Below, one piece after another: positions 43,406 through 51,633 of a stretch of DNA of 53,964 nt. A model generated the notes under the pieces. The model did not search any database, had not been told where the DNA came from, and worked only from the letters and a program-made list of their open reading frames with translations. Made by a program: the position numbers and the translations under genes. Numbering within the stretch: the stretch's first letter is position 1; every line of letters starts with the position of its first letter. The DNA comes from Alistipes sp. (lineage in GTDB: Bacteria; Bacteroidota; Bacteroidia; Bacteroidales; Rikenellaceae): positions 1-53,964 of the forward strand of contig JAFQHI010000012.1 of assembly GCA_017398045.1 (NCBI GenBank), read 5' to 3'.

Positions 43406-44272
43406 TCACATATTAAGCGACTGTCCGTTTGCGTCGTAGTAGAGGTAAGTATCGCGGTCGTTCACCTCCGTTTCGAGGCGATAGCAGGTACCTTCCGGTG
43501 TCTCCACCAGGTCGGCATCCTCAATTCCGTAGCGGGCATACTCCGAGGCGGCAAAGGCTTGGCGCACAGCCTGCGGAAGCTCCTCGATGCGCAGTGCGGT
43601 CTCGGTGCGCACCCAATTGCCGGAGCTGTCGAAGAAGAGTTCGCGTTTAATCTGCCCGTCAAGGATGTCGATTTCGGTCAAACCGCGCTCACCGTCAATC
43701 TCCAAGATGCGGGCATTCGGATAACGCTGCTCGATAAAGCCCTGCACGGCCGACACGAGCGCATCGGGGATATAATCGGCATAATCATAACCGGCATCGG
43801 CATCCACCACCGCCTTCACAAGGACGCCATCGGGCGAGAAGTAGAGGTCGATTTCCTGCTCACGGCCATCCTCGCCAAGGCCCTCCACCTCAATCACATA
43901 GACCGTCTCCATACCCTCGCGCTCGAGCATATCCACATCCTCAACCTCCCACGTGCCATACGCACTACCACGGAAGGCATCCTGCACCGACTGGGGAAGA
44001 GCCGCATAGGGGATGTCGTACTCGGTCATATACCAAACACCTGCAATGTCGAACCAAGCCGCATTATCGGCCGTCGTCGGAGAACCCGGAATGGCAAAAT
44101 CGGCCACATAGTATCCCCCGCGCGTACTCCAGGCTACACCCACTGCATCGGGATAACGCGCCACCAGGGCGTCCTGTACCTCTTTGGGAGTCATGTTCAC
44201 ACCGTTGTCATCTTTCTCGCAGGCCGTGAAGAACATCATCGCCACAACCGGCAACCACATCATTTTTTTCAT
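43406..44272 (-). CDS. PepSY-like lipoprotein with four repeats
   Basis: The 288-residue lipoprotein (lipobox FFTAC, Cys18) contains four related segments of about 65 residues. Helices such as TPKEVQDALVARYPDA, LPQSVQDAFRGSAYG, VSAVQGFIEQRYPNA and LPQAVRQAFAASEYA each precede three beta strands. This is the PepSY-like (beta-lactamase-inhibitor-like) fold common in Bacteroidetes. The function is unknown; sensing or binding peptides or proteases in the periplasm is an inference. It follows the two-repeat PepSY-like gene by 47 bp, so the pair is likely one unit under the operator at 44817-44843. Confidence 0.78.
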   Translation of the reverse strand: MKKMMWLPVVAMMFFTACEKDDNGVNMTPKEVQDALVARYPDAVGVAWSTRGGYYVADFAIPGSPTTADNAAWFDIAGVWYMTEYDIPYAALPQSVQDAFRGSAYGTWEVEDVDMLEREGMETVYVIEVEGLGEDGREQEIDLYFSPDGVLVKAVVDADAGYDYADYIPDALVSAVQGFIEQRYPNARILEIDGERGLTEIDILDGQIKRELFFDSSGNWVRTETALRIEELPQAVRQAFAASEYARYGIEDADLVETPEGTCYRLETEVNDRDTYLYYDANGQSLNM

Positions 44273-44319
44273 AGTTTTACAGTTTTTTTGTATTGTTATA
44301 TCTTTTCTTTTAGGGCTAT

Positions 44320-44754
44320 TTAATCATCCCATCCTACCATGCGACCTTCGGCGTCAAATCGCAGTTCCAAGCCGCCATTTAATTGTACCTCGTAGCGACG
44401 ATTCTCACGGCTGATTTCGGTCACCGCATGATTGGGGTGGTGTTGGGCGAGGTAGTGACGAATCGGCTCCGGAACAATAGCCATCGGCACCGAGGCATAG
44501 CGGCAGGAGACCTCCTCCCACTCCCCCATCCGGGTAAATTCAATCTTCTCACCGCCCATGAGCAGCACCTCGTAATGCACCTCAAAAAGGTCGCGGTCTT
44601 TTTTCGCCAACGAGATATTCCGCTCGGCAAAGTGGGTTGCCAAAAAGGTTTTGGCTCTTTCGGGTAATTCATTGTAAGCAATCGCGCGGTCGTTATCGGC
44701 CTGTGCCGTCCAACTCATCGCGAGCATCATCATTATCCATACAACCTTTTTCAT
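44320..44754 (-). CDS. Exported PepSY-like protein with two repeats
   Basis: The 144-residue protein has a signal peptide (MKKVVWIMMMLAMSWTAQA) and two PepSY-like repeats: ELPERAKTFLATHFAERNI with its strands, then VPEPIRHYLAQHHPNHAV ending FDAEGRMVGW. It lacks a lipobox, so it should be soluble in the periplasm. The start at 44754 is fixed by the signal peptide. Its promoter shares an operator with the response regulator gene, so it is a strong candidate target of that two-component system, possibly feeding information back to the kinase. Confidence 0.78.
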   Translation of the reverse strand: MKKVVWIMMMLAMSWTAQADNDRAIAYNELPERAKTFLATHFAERNISLAKKDRDLFEVHYEVLLMGGEKIEFTRMGEWEEVSCRYASVPMAIVPEPIRHYLAQHHPNHAVTEISRENRRYEVQLNGGLELRFDAEGRMVGWDD

Positions 44755-44800
44755 CTTTCGCTGTTTTTTTGTGTAATCGGTTTCTTCCTTTTTCCTATGA

Positions 44801-44843
44801 CAAAGGTCGGGGGTGATTTTGTAGCGAATTTGTAATTTTCGGC
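44801..44843 (-). promoter_or_regulatory. Promoter with predicted response-regulator operator (PepSY gene)
   Basis: Read on the minus strand, ATTACAAATT and GCTACAAAA form a direct repeat (TTACAA and CTACAA, 11 bp apart) in 44817-44840. A -7-like GACCTTTG follows at 44801-44808. The same element with the same spacing stands before the response regulator gene. The poor -7 box (GA instead of TA) suggests dependence on an activator. Confidence 0.7.
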
Positions 44844-44871
44844 AAAAGGTGATTTTTTCAGAAAAAAACAC

Positions 44872-44910
44872 AAAAAAAAGAGGGTGTCGGACTTTCGGTC
44901 AAACACCCTC
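44872..44910 (-). terminator. Terminator after histidine kinase gene
   Basis: GAGGGTGT (44880-44887) pairs with ACACCCTC (44903-44910), and the minus-strand transcript then enters a run of eight T. It starts 5 bp past the kinase stop. Confidence 0.8.
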
Positions 44911-44914
44911 AACG

Positions 44915-46201
44915 CTATGCAACCCCACGGGACGGCCATATCACCCGAAAACGGTGACGACCCGCTTTATAATCGTAGAGAACTTGCAAATGGTAGCTCT
45001 CGGCCACTGCCTTGACAAGCGAAAGCCCCAAACCGGTCGAGCCTTCCCGTTTCGACCGCTGATAGAATCTGTCAAAGATACGGTCGCCATCGAGCGGCTC
45101 TGCGCCATCGTTTTCGATGGTGAGCGTTCGATGTTTCAGCTCGACTTTCACCACCGCACCATCTTCGCTGTGCAGGTAGGCATTGCGCAACAGATTGGTC
45201 ACCAGAATCGAGGCCAGCGTTTCGTTCATCTCCACCTCAAACCGTTCGGGCAACAGCCGTTCGCAACGAATGGCACGCGCTTCGTAGATGTCGGCCAGCA
45301 TCGCCCCCTCGCGCTCAATCAAGGCCACAAGGTCAATCGTCGAACTCTCCGGAAATTGCTGATTGTCAATCTTGGTCAGCAACAACAGATTGCGATTCAG
45401 GCGCACCAGATGACGCTGCGTGTCGAGCATACGGAACACCTCGGCCATCTGCTCCTCATCCAGGTGCAACGAATTGACCATCCACTCCATGCGGTTGCCC
45501 AACACGGCCAGCGGGGTTTGCAACTCGTGCGAGGCATTGCCGATAAACTGCTTTTGGCGGTCATACAGCTCTTCGGCACGATTGGCCATCGCCTCGGCCG
45601 CACGATTCAGGCGTCGGAATTCGGTAATGTCGGTGTTGTTCGGCACCGGCTCGGCACGATGGCCGGGCAGATAGCGGTCAATCCACGCCAAGAGACTGTA
45701 GAGCGGTTGCATCGAACGACGGAACACCCACATCGTCAGGCCGATGCCCACCAACAAAAGCAGGAAGCAGAGAAAGACAATCCACCCCAGAATCGTTTCG
45801 CGCAGGTCGGCACGTTCAAACGTCGGTGTCGCCACCTGCAACTCAAACCATTGCCCCTGCTGGTCACAAAACAGACAGGTCAGCACACGGGCCGGCTCGG
45901 TCTCCCCCTTTTCGGGGATATAGACCTCGGCATCGTGGAAACTGACACGCGAAGAGGTGGCCGCATAGAGGCTGTCCACGGGCTGCAACGTATAGCTGTT
46001 GTTCGAACCATTATTTAACGTGGGCAACTCGCGACCGGCCAAATAGCGCATGATGATTAGCTCCGAGTAATCCTCCAAGGCATCATCGGCCTCGTCGTTA
46101 ATCTCATCAATCATGGCAAAATAGAAGAGTGCGGCCCACAAGGCCAACACGGGGAGCATCACTGCCGAGAGGTGCAAAAAAAGGCGCGTAGTGAGTTTCA
46201 T
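44915..46201 (-). CDS. Sensor histidine kinase
   Basis: The 428-residue membrane kinase has transmembrane helices at about 8-30 and 135-157 with a periplasmic sensor of about 100 residues between, a linker, then HisKA with ASHELQTPLAVLG (His near 219) and HATPase_c motifs TNLLRNAYLH, FDRFYQRSK and GLGLSLVKAVAE. The C-terminus continues to the last residues VIWPSRGVA. It is 11 bp after the response regulator and co-transcribed with it. The signal is unknown. The PepSY-like pair just downstream could act as periplasmic partners, an inference from position and the shared operator. Confidence 0.9.
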   Translation of the reverse strand: MKLTTRLFLHLSAVMLPVLALWAALFYFAMIDEINDEADDALEDYSELIIMRYLAGRELPTLNNGSNNSYTLQPVDSLYAATSSRVSFHDAEVYIPEKGETEPARVLTCLFCDQQGQWFELQVATPTFERADLRETILGWIVFLCFLLLLVGIGLTMWVFRRSMQPLYSLLAWIDRYLPGHRAEPVPNNTDITEFRRLNRAAEAMANRAEELYDRQKQFIGNASHELQTPLAVLGNRMEWMVNSLHLDEEQMAEVFRMLDTQRHLVRLNRNLLLLTKIDNQQFPESSTIDLVALIEREGAMLADIYEARAIRCERLLPERFEVEMNETLASILVTNLLRNAYLHSEDGAVVKVELKHRTLTIENDGAEPLDGDRIFDRFYQRSKREGSTGLGLSLVKAVAESYHLQVLYDYKAGRHRFRVIWPSRGVA

Positions 46202-46212
46202 AGGCTGCCGAA

Positions 46213-46896
46213 TTAGTCGTTTTCAACCATCGTAAGGCGATAACCGAACCCATACACCGCCTTGATTTCGATATCGGCTCCCGCTTCGATAAGCTTGCGA
46301 CGCAGATTCTTAATCTGCCCATAGACAAAATGGAACGTATCGAGCTGGTCCACGTGGTCGCCCCACACGGCCTCGGCCAAGAGGGTCTTATCGACCACAT
46401 GATTGGGTCGTTGCATGAAATAGGAGAGGATATTGAACTCCTTCTTCAACAAATTCAGCGGTTCGCCCGCCACGACAACAACCTGCTTTTCGGGGTCGAG
46501 ATAGACATTTCCCATGCGAAAGCCCCGCTCGCCGCCCCGACTGCGACGTGCCACACTGCGAATACGGGCCGAAAGCTCCATCAGGTGAAAGGGTTTCGGC
46601 AAATAATCATCGGCTCCGAGTTCCAACCCTTCGACCTTATCCTCAATCGCATCGCGTGCCGAGATGATAATCACATTCTCGCGTCGTCCTTGTCGTTTCA
46701 ACTCCTCCAAAAGGCGCAAACCGTTGCCATCGGGCAACATGATATCGAGCAGGATGCAGTCATAGCTGTAGCCTGCCAACTTCTCATCCGCCTCGCGATA
46801 GGTAGCGGCACGCTCCACCACATGATTCTCGCGTTGCAATTCGCGGCACATCAACTCGCGCAGCGAAGGTTCATCCTCAACAATCAAAATTTTCAT
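46213..46896 (-). CDS. OmpR-family response regulator
   Basis: The 227-residue DNA-binding regulator has a receiver domain (LIVEDEP start, phospho-acceptor Asp in DCILLDIMLPDGNG near residue 51, Lys in LPKPFHL near 101) and a winged-helix domain at about 130-222 (YGQIKNLRRKLIEAG, with AVYGFGYRL at the end). Its promoter holds the same direct-repeat operator as the PepSY-like gene. The -7 box TAGGTTTG is 4 nt before ATG, so the mRNA should be leaderless. Confidence 0.93.
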   Translation of the reverse strand: MKILIVEDEPSLRELMCRELQRENHVVERAATYREADEKLAGYSYDCILLDIMLPDGNGLRLLEELKRQGRRENVIIISARDAIEDKVEGLELGADDYLPKPFHLMELSARIRSVARRSRGGERGFRMGNVYLDPEKQVVVVAGEPLNLLKKEFNILSYFMQRPNHVVDKTLLAEAVWGDHVDQLDTFHFVYGQIKNLRRKLIEAGADIEIKAVYGFGYRLTMVEND

Positions 46897-46900
46897 GGTG

Positions 46901-46943
46901 CAAACCTACGGAATCATTTTGTAGCGAAGTTGTAATTTGCGGC
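46901..46943 (-). promoter_or_regulatory. Promoter with autoregulatory operator (response regulator gene)
   Basis: TAGGTTTG (46901-46908) is an exact -7 box, 4 nt before ATG. On the minus strand TTACAACTTCG and CTACAAAA (46917-46938) give the same direct repeat as at 44817-44840, and the distance to the -7 box is also the same. The element starts at the stop codon of gtrA, read from the other side. Confidence 0.7.
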
Positions 46944-46944
46944 A

Positions 46945-47433
46945 TCAGGCCTCCACCGCCCCACGGAAGGTAAAATATTTGGCCGCCAGAAAGCTATACA
47001 CCACCGTGACGCCCGTAGTCAGCACCTTCGACGGGGTGGGCCAGAAGCCACACACCTCGACAAAGAATTTCAGCCCCGCATAGGTCAAAAGCACCGACCC
47101 CAGAATCGAGAGGGCGTAGCGGAAGAGTTGGGTCTTGCCCGAAAGGGGCGACCGACGGAAGGCGACATAACGATTGAGCCAGAATCCGTTAAAAAAGGTG
47201 ATGGGGAAGACCACCAACATCGAAGCGATATGGGGCGACAGCACCACCACCCCCAAATCGAAGTAGCGGTGTGCCACCACAAAGTTATAAATCACGAAAT
47301 ACCACACCGCATCCAGCACCATGTTCAACCCGCCACAAGCGGCATAGCGGAACAGTTGCAACGGCACGAACTGCCGAAACGGCCTCCAATAGAAGCAGTC
47401 GATAAATCGAGTTATAAGCTGCGCCAAGACCAT
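46945..47433 (-). CDS. GtrA family membrane protein
   Basis: The 162-residue protein has four transmembrane helices and GtrA-like features: FRYAACGGLNMVLDAVWYF near 23 and TFFNGFWLNRYVAFR near 75. Family members help move lipid-linked sugars across the inner membrane; here the partner glycosyltransferase is not adjacent. The ATG at 47433 overlaps the SPOR gene stop (TAATG), which fixes the start and implies coupled translation. It is the last gene of the operon. Confidence 0.82.
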   Translation of the reverse strand: MVLAQLITRFIDCFYWRPFRQFVPLQLFRYAACGGLNMVLDAVWYFVIYNFVVAHRYFDLGVVVLSPHIASMLVVFPITFFNGFWLNRYVAFRRSPLSGKTQLFRYALSILGSVLLTYAGLKFFVEVCGFWPTPSKVLTTGVTVVYSFLAAKYFTFRGAVEA

Positions 47434-48305
47434 TATTTGGCTTGATAGACCCACAGGTCGGGATACTGCTCGCTGTGCGTTTTGCGGAACGCCTGTGCCG
47501 AGGCGGCATCTGCCGAGCCATGGGGCGAGACCATCCACTTTTGGCCGAAGGTATAAATCGTGCAACCCAACGTAGGCTCGCTCGATGCGGCCGTAGCAAC
47601 GGCTCGACGGGCATTCTCCTCCGTGGAGAAGACACCCAGCACCACATACGACCAGCCCGAGGTCATGCGCTGCACCTCACCTGTCGGGGCCGCTGTTTGG
47701 GGTGTTGTCTGCGTAGGCTGTGCGGTCTGTTGTGCAGCCGACTCCGCTACGCGCGTCGTATCGGGGGCGACATAGCTGCTCTCCACCGGCTCGACCTGCG
47801 GCACGGGACGCTCCTGCATCATGCGGTAGGCATACCAGGCAATCACACCCGCCACGATAATGGCCAACACACCGACCCATACCATCCAATCCAAGCCACT
47901 ACGGCGACGACGCACCTGCACGGGTTTGCGACCTCCGGGATTCAGCCGCGCATCAAACGCCTCATCGAGCTTAAAGTGACGCTGTTTCAGCACGCCCACC
48001 CCCTCTATGGTCAGCACCTCCTCCTTGCGTGTATGGCCCAGCCAACGACGATAGACCTCTTCGGCCTCCTCCTGTGTGCAGGCGGCCGCCACGGCTACCC
48101 TATCCACAATCGAGAGGCCTCGCTCCTCGCTCGAGAACTCCACCGTGCGCATCGGGGGCATCACCTCCTTTTTCGAGAGGCGATACGCCGAGCGGGTATA
48201 GGGTCGAAGCGACCCCACCCCGGGGAGCAACAATCGTTCACCACCGGCCAGCAAATCGCCAATGAGGCGATTCACCTCCGAAACCATCGGGTTTTGTGTT
48301 GTCAT
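47433..48305 (-). CDS. HU-CCDC81 and SPOR domain protein
   Basis: The 290-residue protein has an N-terminal HU-CCDC81-type domain of two repeats (about 5-125, with LLLPGVGSLRPY and LTIEGVGVLKQR). A transmembrane helix is at about 142-162, then a Thr/Gln/Pro-rich linker and a C-terminal SPOR domain at about 215-290 that should bind peptidoglycan stripped of peptides at division sites. This architecture is specific to Bacteroidetes. It is 2 bp after lgt and overlaps gtrA by one base. Confidence 0.87.
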   Translation of the reverse strand: MTTQNPMVSEVNRLIGDLLAGGERLLLPGVGSLRPYTRSAYRLSKKEVMPPMRTVEFSSEERGLSIVDRVAVAAACTQEEAEEVYRRWLGHTRKEEVLTIEGVGVLKQRHFKLDEAFDARLNPGGRKPVQVRRRRSGLDWMVWVGVLAIIVAGVIAWYAYRMMQERPVPQVEPVESSYVAPDTTRVAESAAQQTAQPTQTTPQTAAPTGEVQRMTSGWSYVVLGVFSTEENARRAVATAASSEPTLGCTIYTFGQKWMVSPHGSADAASAQAFRKTHSEQYPDLWVYQAK

Positions 48306-48307
48306 GG

Positions 48308-49183
48308 TTATCTCTTTTTAGTTTTCACTTTCGGCGTCATGCGCGGTCCCTTCTCCACCTGAATCGGCTGTTCGGGACGCTTCATGGCCCAATAAATCAC
48401 ACCGCACGAGAGGAGGATAAAGGGAATCGAGAGCCATTGCCCCATATTGAGGGTCATGCCCACCTCGAAGGCCTCCTGCTCGGTCTTAATCAACTCCAGC
48501 ACAAAACGCGAGAGGAAGATGCCGAGCAGACCCACACCGAAAATCAATCCCGGGCGACGACGCGCCAAATCGCGGCCATAGTACATCCAGGCCACCACCA
48601 CAAAGGTCACCAGGTAGCACAACGCCTCGTAAATCTGGGTCGGATGCACCGCCTGCGGAGCATACTCGTTCACCCACTTGGCCGAGCGAACAAACTCGAA
48701 GCCCCACGGCAAGGCGGTCGGCGTGCCGAAAATCTCCGAATTGCAAAGGTTGCCGAAACGCACCAACGCGCCACCGATGGCAACACCGATGATGATGCGG
48801 TCCAGCGACCACAGATAGGGCAGCTTATTCTTGCGCGAGAAGAGCCACAGACCGACAAGGATACCGATGGCGGCACCGTGCGAAGCCATACCGCCGTCGC
48901 GGAATTCGGTCAGGATGGTCCACGGCTGTGCCAGGTAATACGAAGGGTCGTAGAAGAGGCAGTGACCGAGACGCGAGCCGAGAATCGTGCCGAGCGTACC
49001 ATACAAAAAGACCGACTCCGACACCGATTGCGGCAATCCCTCACGCTTAACGAAATTATCGAAGAACTTGGCGGCAATCAAAATGGCCAAGGCCCACATC
49101 AGCCCATAATAGCGAATATCAAAGGTGCCGATGCGGAACATCACGGGGTCAAAATCCCAAACCACAGAGAGTGTTTGCAACAT
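48308..49183 (-). CDS. lgt: Prolipoprotein diacylglyceryl transferase
   Basis: The 291-residue inner-membrane enzyme adds diacylglycerol to the lipobox Cys of prolipoproteins. IRYYGLMWALAI is near 24, the Lgt signature region RLGHCLFYDPSYYL near 71, and the conserved HGAAIGIL and GNLCNSEIFGTP segments follow. The window encodes many lipoproteins that would need it. It sits 12 bp after the orphan kinase and 2 bp before the SPOR gene. Confidence 0.94.
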   Translation of the reverse strand: MLQTLSVVWDFDPVMFRIGTFDIRYYGLMWALAILIAAKFFDNFVKREGLPQSVSESVFLYGTLGTILGSRLGHCLFYDPSYYLAQPWTILTEFRDGGMASHGAAIGILVGLWLFSRKNKLPYLWSLDRIIIGVAIGGALVRFGNLCNSEIFGTPTALPWGFEFVRSAKWVNEYAPQAVHPTQIYEALCYLVTFVVVAWMYYGRDLARRRPGLIFGVGLLGIFLSRFVLELIKTEQEAFEVGMTLNMGQWLSIPFILLSCGVIYWAMKRPEQPIQVEKGPRMTPKVKTKKR

Positions 49184-49195
49184 ACGCTATCACTT

Positions 49196-50245
49196 CTATT
49201 TATCCAACTCACGCACGGGGACCTTCTTGAGCGTAAACGAGAAGGTCGAACCCACACCCTGCTCACTGCGCACCGAGATACGCTCACCGTGCGCCTCGAT
49301 GATATGTTTCACGATAGCCAGACCGAGACCCGTACCGCCCTGCTCGCGCGAACGGCCCTTATCGGCACGATAGAATCGCTCGAAGATGCGCGGCTGGTCC
49401 TCCTTGGCAATACCCTGGCCGTTGTCCTCCACCTCAATGAGAATCTTATCCAACATGTCGCGGAACTTCAGGCGGGTCTTGCCACCCTCCTTGCCGTAAC
49501 GAATCGAGTTGATGATCAGATTGACCAGCACCTGCCCCACGTAGTGTTTGTCGGCCGATACCCAGAAGGGCGACGGGAGGTTGTCGGCCCCCTTCACCTC
49601 AATCTTGATACCGCGTTTGTCGGCCTCCATCTCGGCCTGCTCGGCAATCTCACGCGCCAGAGCCACCACATCGAACGTGTCGCGGGCGAGGCTGTTCATG
49701 TTGCTTTCGAGCTTGTTGATGGTATCCAAATCGCTCACGATGTTAATCAGGCGCAGGATGCTCTTGTCGGCTCGCTCGAGGTAGGTGCGGTTAATCAGCT
49801 CGTCCTCCAGTCCGCCGTCGAGCAGCGTCGAGATGTAGCCCTGGATGTTGAAAATCGGGGTCTTCAATTCGTGCGCCACATTCCCCAGATACTGCTTACG
49901 GAAGGTTTCGGCCTCCTTCAGGCGGGTAATCTCGCGGTCGTTTGTGTCGGCCCAGGCGGTCAGTTCTTCGCCCAGATTCTCGACACGCTTGTCCTGCAAC
50001 TCCTCCAAAATCTCGCGCGTACTGACGTTGCGCGAAAGGACAATCGAGTATATCGGTTTCAATTTGTAAGCCACATACTTCCGAATCAGGAAGAGGGCGG
50101 CAACAAAAATCAATGCAAAGGTAATCAATACCGTCAATACGGCCGGCAACCAACGCACCTCGGCCTGCACCAACACCACAGCCACGACCACGGTCGAGAG
50201 GAGGGCGATGAGAGCCGAAGCAGACTCTTTTGTTTTAATTTTCAT
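49196..50245 (-). CDS. Orphan sensor histidine kinase
   Basis: The 349-residue kinase has two transmembrane helices (about 8-28 and 34-55) with almost no periplasmic part. The HisKA domain is at about 112-180 (AHELKTPIFNIQGYI), and HATPase_c has NLIINSIRYG, DNGQGIAKEDQ and GTGLGLAIVKHI. The N-terminus suggests sensing inside the membrane or cytoplasm, as in PhoR-like kinases. No response regulator is next to it, and the neighbours are ribE and lgt. Its partner must be encoded elsewhere. Confidence 0.88.
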   Translation of the reverse strand: MKIKTKESASALIALLSTVVVAVVLVQAEVRWLPAVLTVLITFALIFVAALFLIRKYVAYKLKPIYSIVLSRNVSTREILEELQDKRVENLGEELTAWADTNDREITRLKEAETFRKQYLGNVAHELKTPIFNIQGYISTLLDGGLEDELINRTYLERADKSILRLINIVSDLDTINKLESNMNSLARDTFDVVALAREIAEQAEMEADKRGIKIEVKGADNLPSPFWVSADKHYVGQVLVNLIINSIRYGKEGGKTRLKFRDMLDKILIEVEDNGQGIAKEDQPRIFERFYRADKGRSREQGGTGLGLAIVKHIIEAHGERISVRSEQGVGSTFSFTLKKVPVRELDK

Positions 50246-50277
50246 AGCGTTATGTCTTTTTATTTATAAGCCTCTTA

Positions 50278-50877
50278 CTATTTCGGGAGGTAGTTCTCCA
50301 TCAGGCGGGCGATGTATTTACCCACAATATCGAACTCCAGATTCACGACCGTTCCCTCCTCGATGGCATGGAAATTCGTATGTTCGTAAGTGTAAGGAAT
50401 AATCGCTACGCGGAACGAATCGGGGGTCGGGTCGCAGACCGTGAGGCTCACACCATTCACCGCCACCGAACCCTTCTCGACGGTGGTCATACCGCCACCC
50501 TGCGGCTCGTATCGGAAGGTAAAATACCAACTGCCGTCGGCATCCTCGCGCTTCACGCAACGTGCCGTCTGGTCCACGTGGCCCTGCACGATGTGGCCGT
50601 CCAAAAGGGCCTCGGGGCGCATCGAACGCTCCACATTGACCTTGTCGCCCACCGTCAGCAGCCCCAGGTTCGAGCGGTCGAGGGTCTCCTTCATGGCCGT
50701 CACCACATAGGTATCGCCCTCGATGGCCACCACCGTCAGGCAGACACCGTTGTGGGCCACACTCTGGTCAATCTTCAGCTCGCCCGTGAAGGGGCAACGC
50801 ATCGTAAAATCCTTGTTTGTTCTATCTTCGCGGATGGCCACCACCTCGGCCATCGCCTCTACAATTCCCGAAAACAT
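50278..50877 (-). CDS. ribE: Riboflavin synthase, alpha subunit
   Basis: The 199-residue enzyme dismutates two lumazine molecules to riboflavin. MFSGIVEAMAEV at the N-terminus and two lumazine-binding barrels (VAHNGVCLTV at about 42, VAVNGVSLTV at about 140) are diagnostic. No other rib genes are adjacent and no FMN riboswitch was seen in the 11-bp gap upstream, where the XRE/S24 gene ends. Confidence 0.93.
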   Translation of the reverse strand: MFSGIVEAMAEVVAIREDRTNKDFTMRCPFTGELKIDQSVAHNGVCLTVVAIEGDTYVVTAMKETLDRSNLGLLTVGDKVNVERSMRPEALLDGHIVQGHVDQTARCVKREDADGSWYFTFRYEPQGGGMTTVEKGSVAVNGVSLTVCDPTPDSFRVAIIPYTYEHTNFHAIEEGTVVNLEFDIVGKYIARLMENYLPK

Positions 50878-50888
50878 AACTTGTTCTA

Positions 50889-51512
50889 TTAGTTAATCAT
50901 CAATTTTGCACACACCAGATAGAGGGCCTCGACTTCGTCACGCGAAAGTTCCAGGTCATCAAAATTTTTCTTGTCGCCCGCCACCAGACGCAGTCGTTGT
51001 TCGCCTGCCACCGTGCGCACCACACGCAGCGCATCGAACGAGCGGCTGCACACCAGATACTCCTTGCCCGGAATCAGGTGTTGAAGTTCCACCTTTTTAA
51101 GGAATACAATCGTCCCGACGGGGAGCTGACGCCCCATGGCCGTACCCATATAGACCATGGCCAAATCGCAAGGCGTAGCCGCGGGCAACATCAGCGAACA
51201 CTCCTCCTGGAGTTGTGCCACCTCCCGAATCGAGCGTTCAGCGTCGGCTCGATAGAAGGGAATGTTGCCCGTAACGACCGTCTCGTTCACCAACATCTCC
51301 CCATCGCCCGTGAGCAACCACAGCCGGTTGATTTGGGGGAAATGGTTCACGATACGCTCGGCTAGGTTGAGCGAAATGCCGTTGTTACCTCGCTTAATTT
51401 GGTAGAGGTTCTCACCGCGCGAAAGCCCAATATGGTGGGCAAAATAGTTGGCGGACATATTCGCCCAACGCAATACAGCTTCCAAACGCTGCCAATTCTT
51501 GTTTTCGTGCAT
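50889..51512 (-). CDS. XRE-type regulator with S24-like C-terminus
   Basis: The 207-residue protein has an N-terminal helix-turn-helix (ANYFAHHIGLSRGENLYQIKRG at about 21-42, in parts) and a C-terminal region like the LexA/CI S24 domain (LPVGTIVFLKKV, IPGKEYLVCS). A Ser-Lys dyad for self-cleavage could not be placed, so whether it cleaves itself is open. It may control the downstream operon ribE-kinase-lgt-SPOR-gtrA, which it heads, or be a general stress regulator. No clear TAnnTTTG box lies upstream. Confidence 0.78.
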   Translation of the reverse strand: MHENKNWQRLEAVLRWANMSANYFAHHIGLSRGENLYQIKRGNNGISLNLAERIVNHFPQINRLWLLTGDGEMLVNETVVTGNIPFYRADAERSIREVAQLQEECSLMLPAATPCDLAMVYMGTAMGRQLPVGTIVFLKKVELQHLIPGKEYLVCSRSFDALRVVRTVAGEQRLRLVAGDKKNFDDLELSRDEVEALYLVCAKLMIN

Positions 51513-51540
51513 TTTATTTGCAACAGTTAATTTTTTTTCT

Positions 51541-51548
51541 CACCTTTG
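51541..51548 (+). promoter_or_regulatory. -7-like box CACCTTTG before tRNA-Arg
   Basis: Seven of eight positions fit TAnnTTTG, 7 nt before the tRNA 5' end. Confidence 0.4.
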
Positions 51549-51555
51549 CCCTGCC

Positions 51556-51627
51556 GGTCCCGTAGTTCAATGGATAGAATTTAAGATTCCGGTTCTTACG
51601 ATTGGAGTTCGAATCTCCACGGGATCA
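51556..51627 (+). tRNA. tRNA-Arg (anticodon CCG)
   Basis: The 72-nt cloverleaf folds fully. The acceptor GGTCCCG pairs with CGGGATC (one G-U). The D-stem is GTTC/GAAT. The anticodon stem TAAGA/TCTTA has loop TTCCGGT, giving CCG for codon CGG. The variable loop is short (CGAT). The T-stem TGGAG/CTCCA has loop TTCGAAT. The discriminator is A and no CCA is encoded. The D-loop is eight bases (AATGGATA). Confidence 0.93.
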
Positions 51628-51633
51628 CTTTCG

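Noticed and set aside
50878-50888. FMN riboswitch before ribE
   Set aside because: Only 11 bp separate it from the upstream gene, leaving no room for the aptamer.
51556-51627. tRNA as an integration site for an adjacent island
   Set aside because: No integrase and no repeated copy of the tRNA 3' end was found in the remaining 2.3 kb, although the AT-rich DNA further right keeps the idea open.
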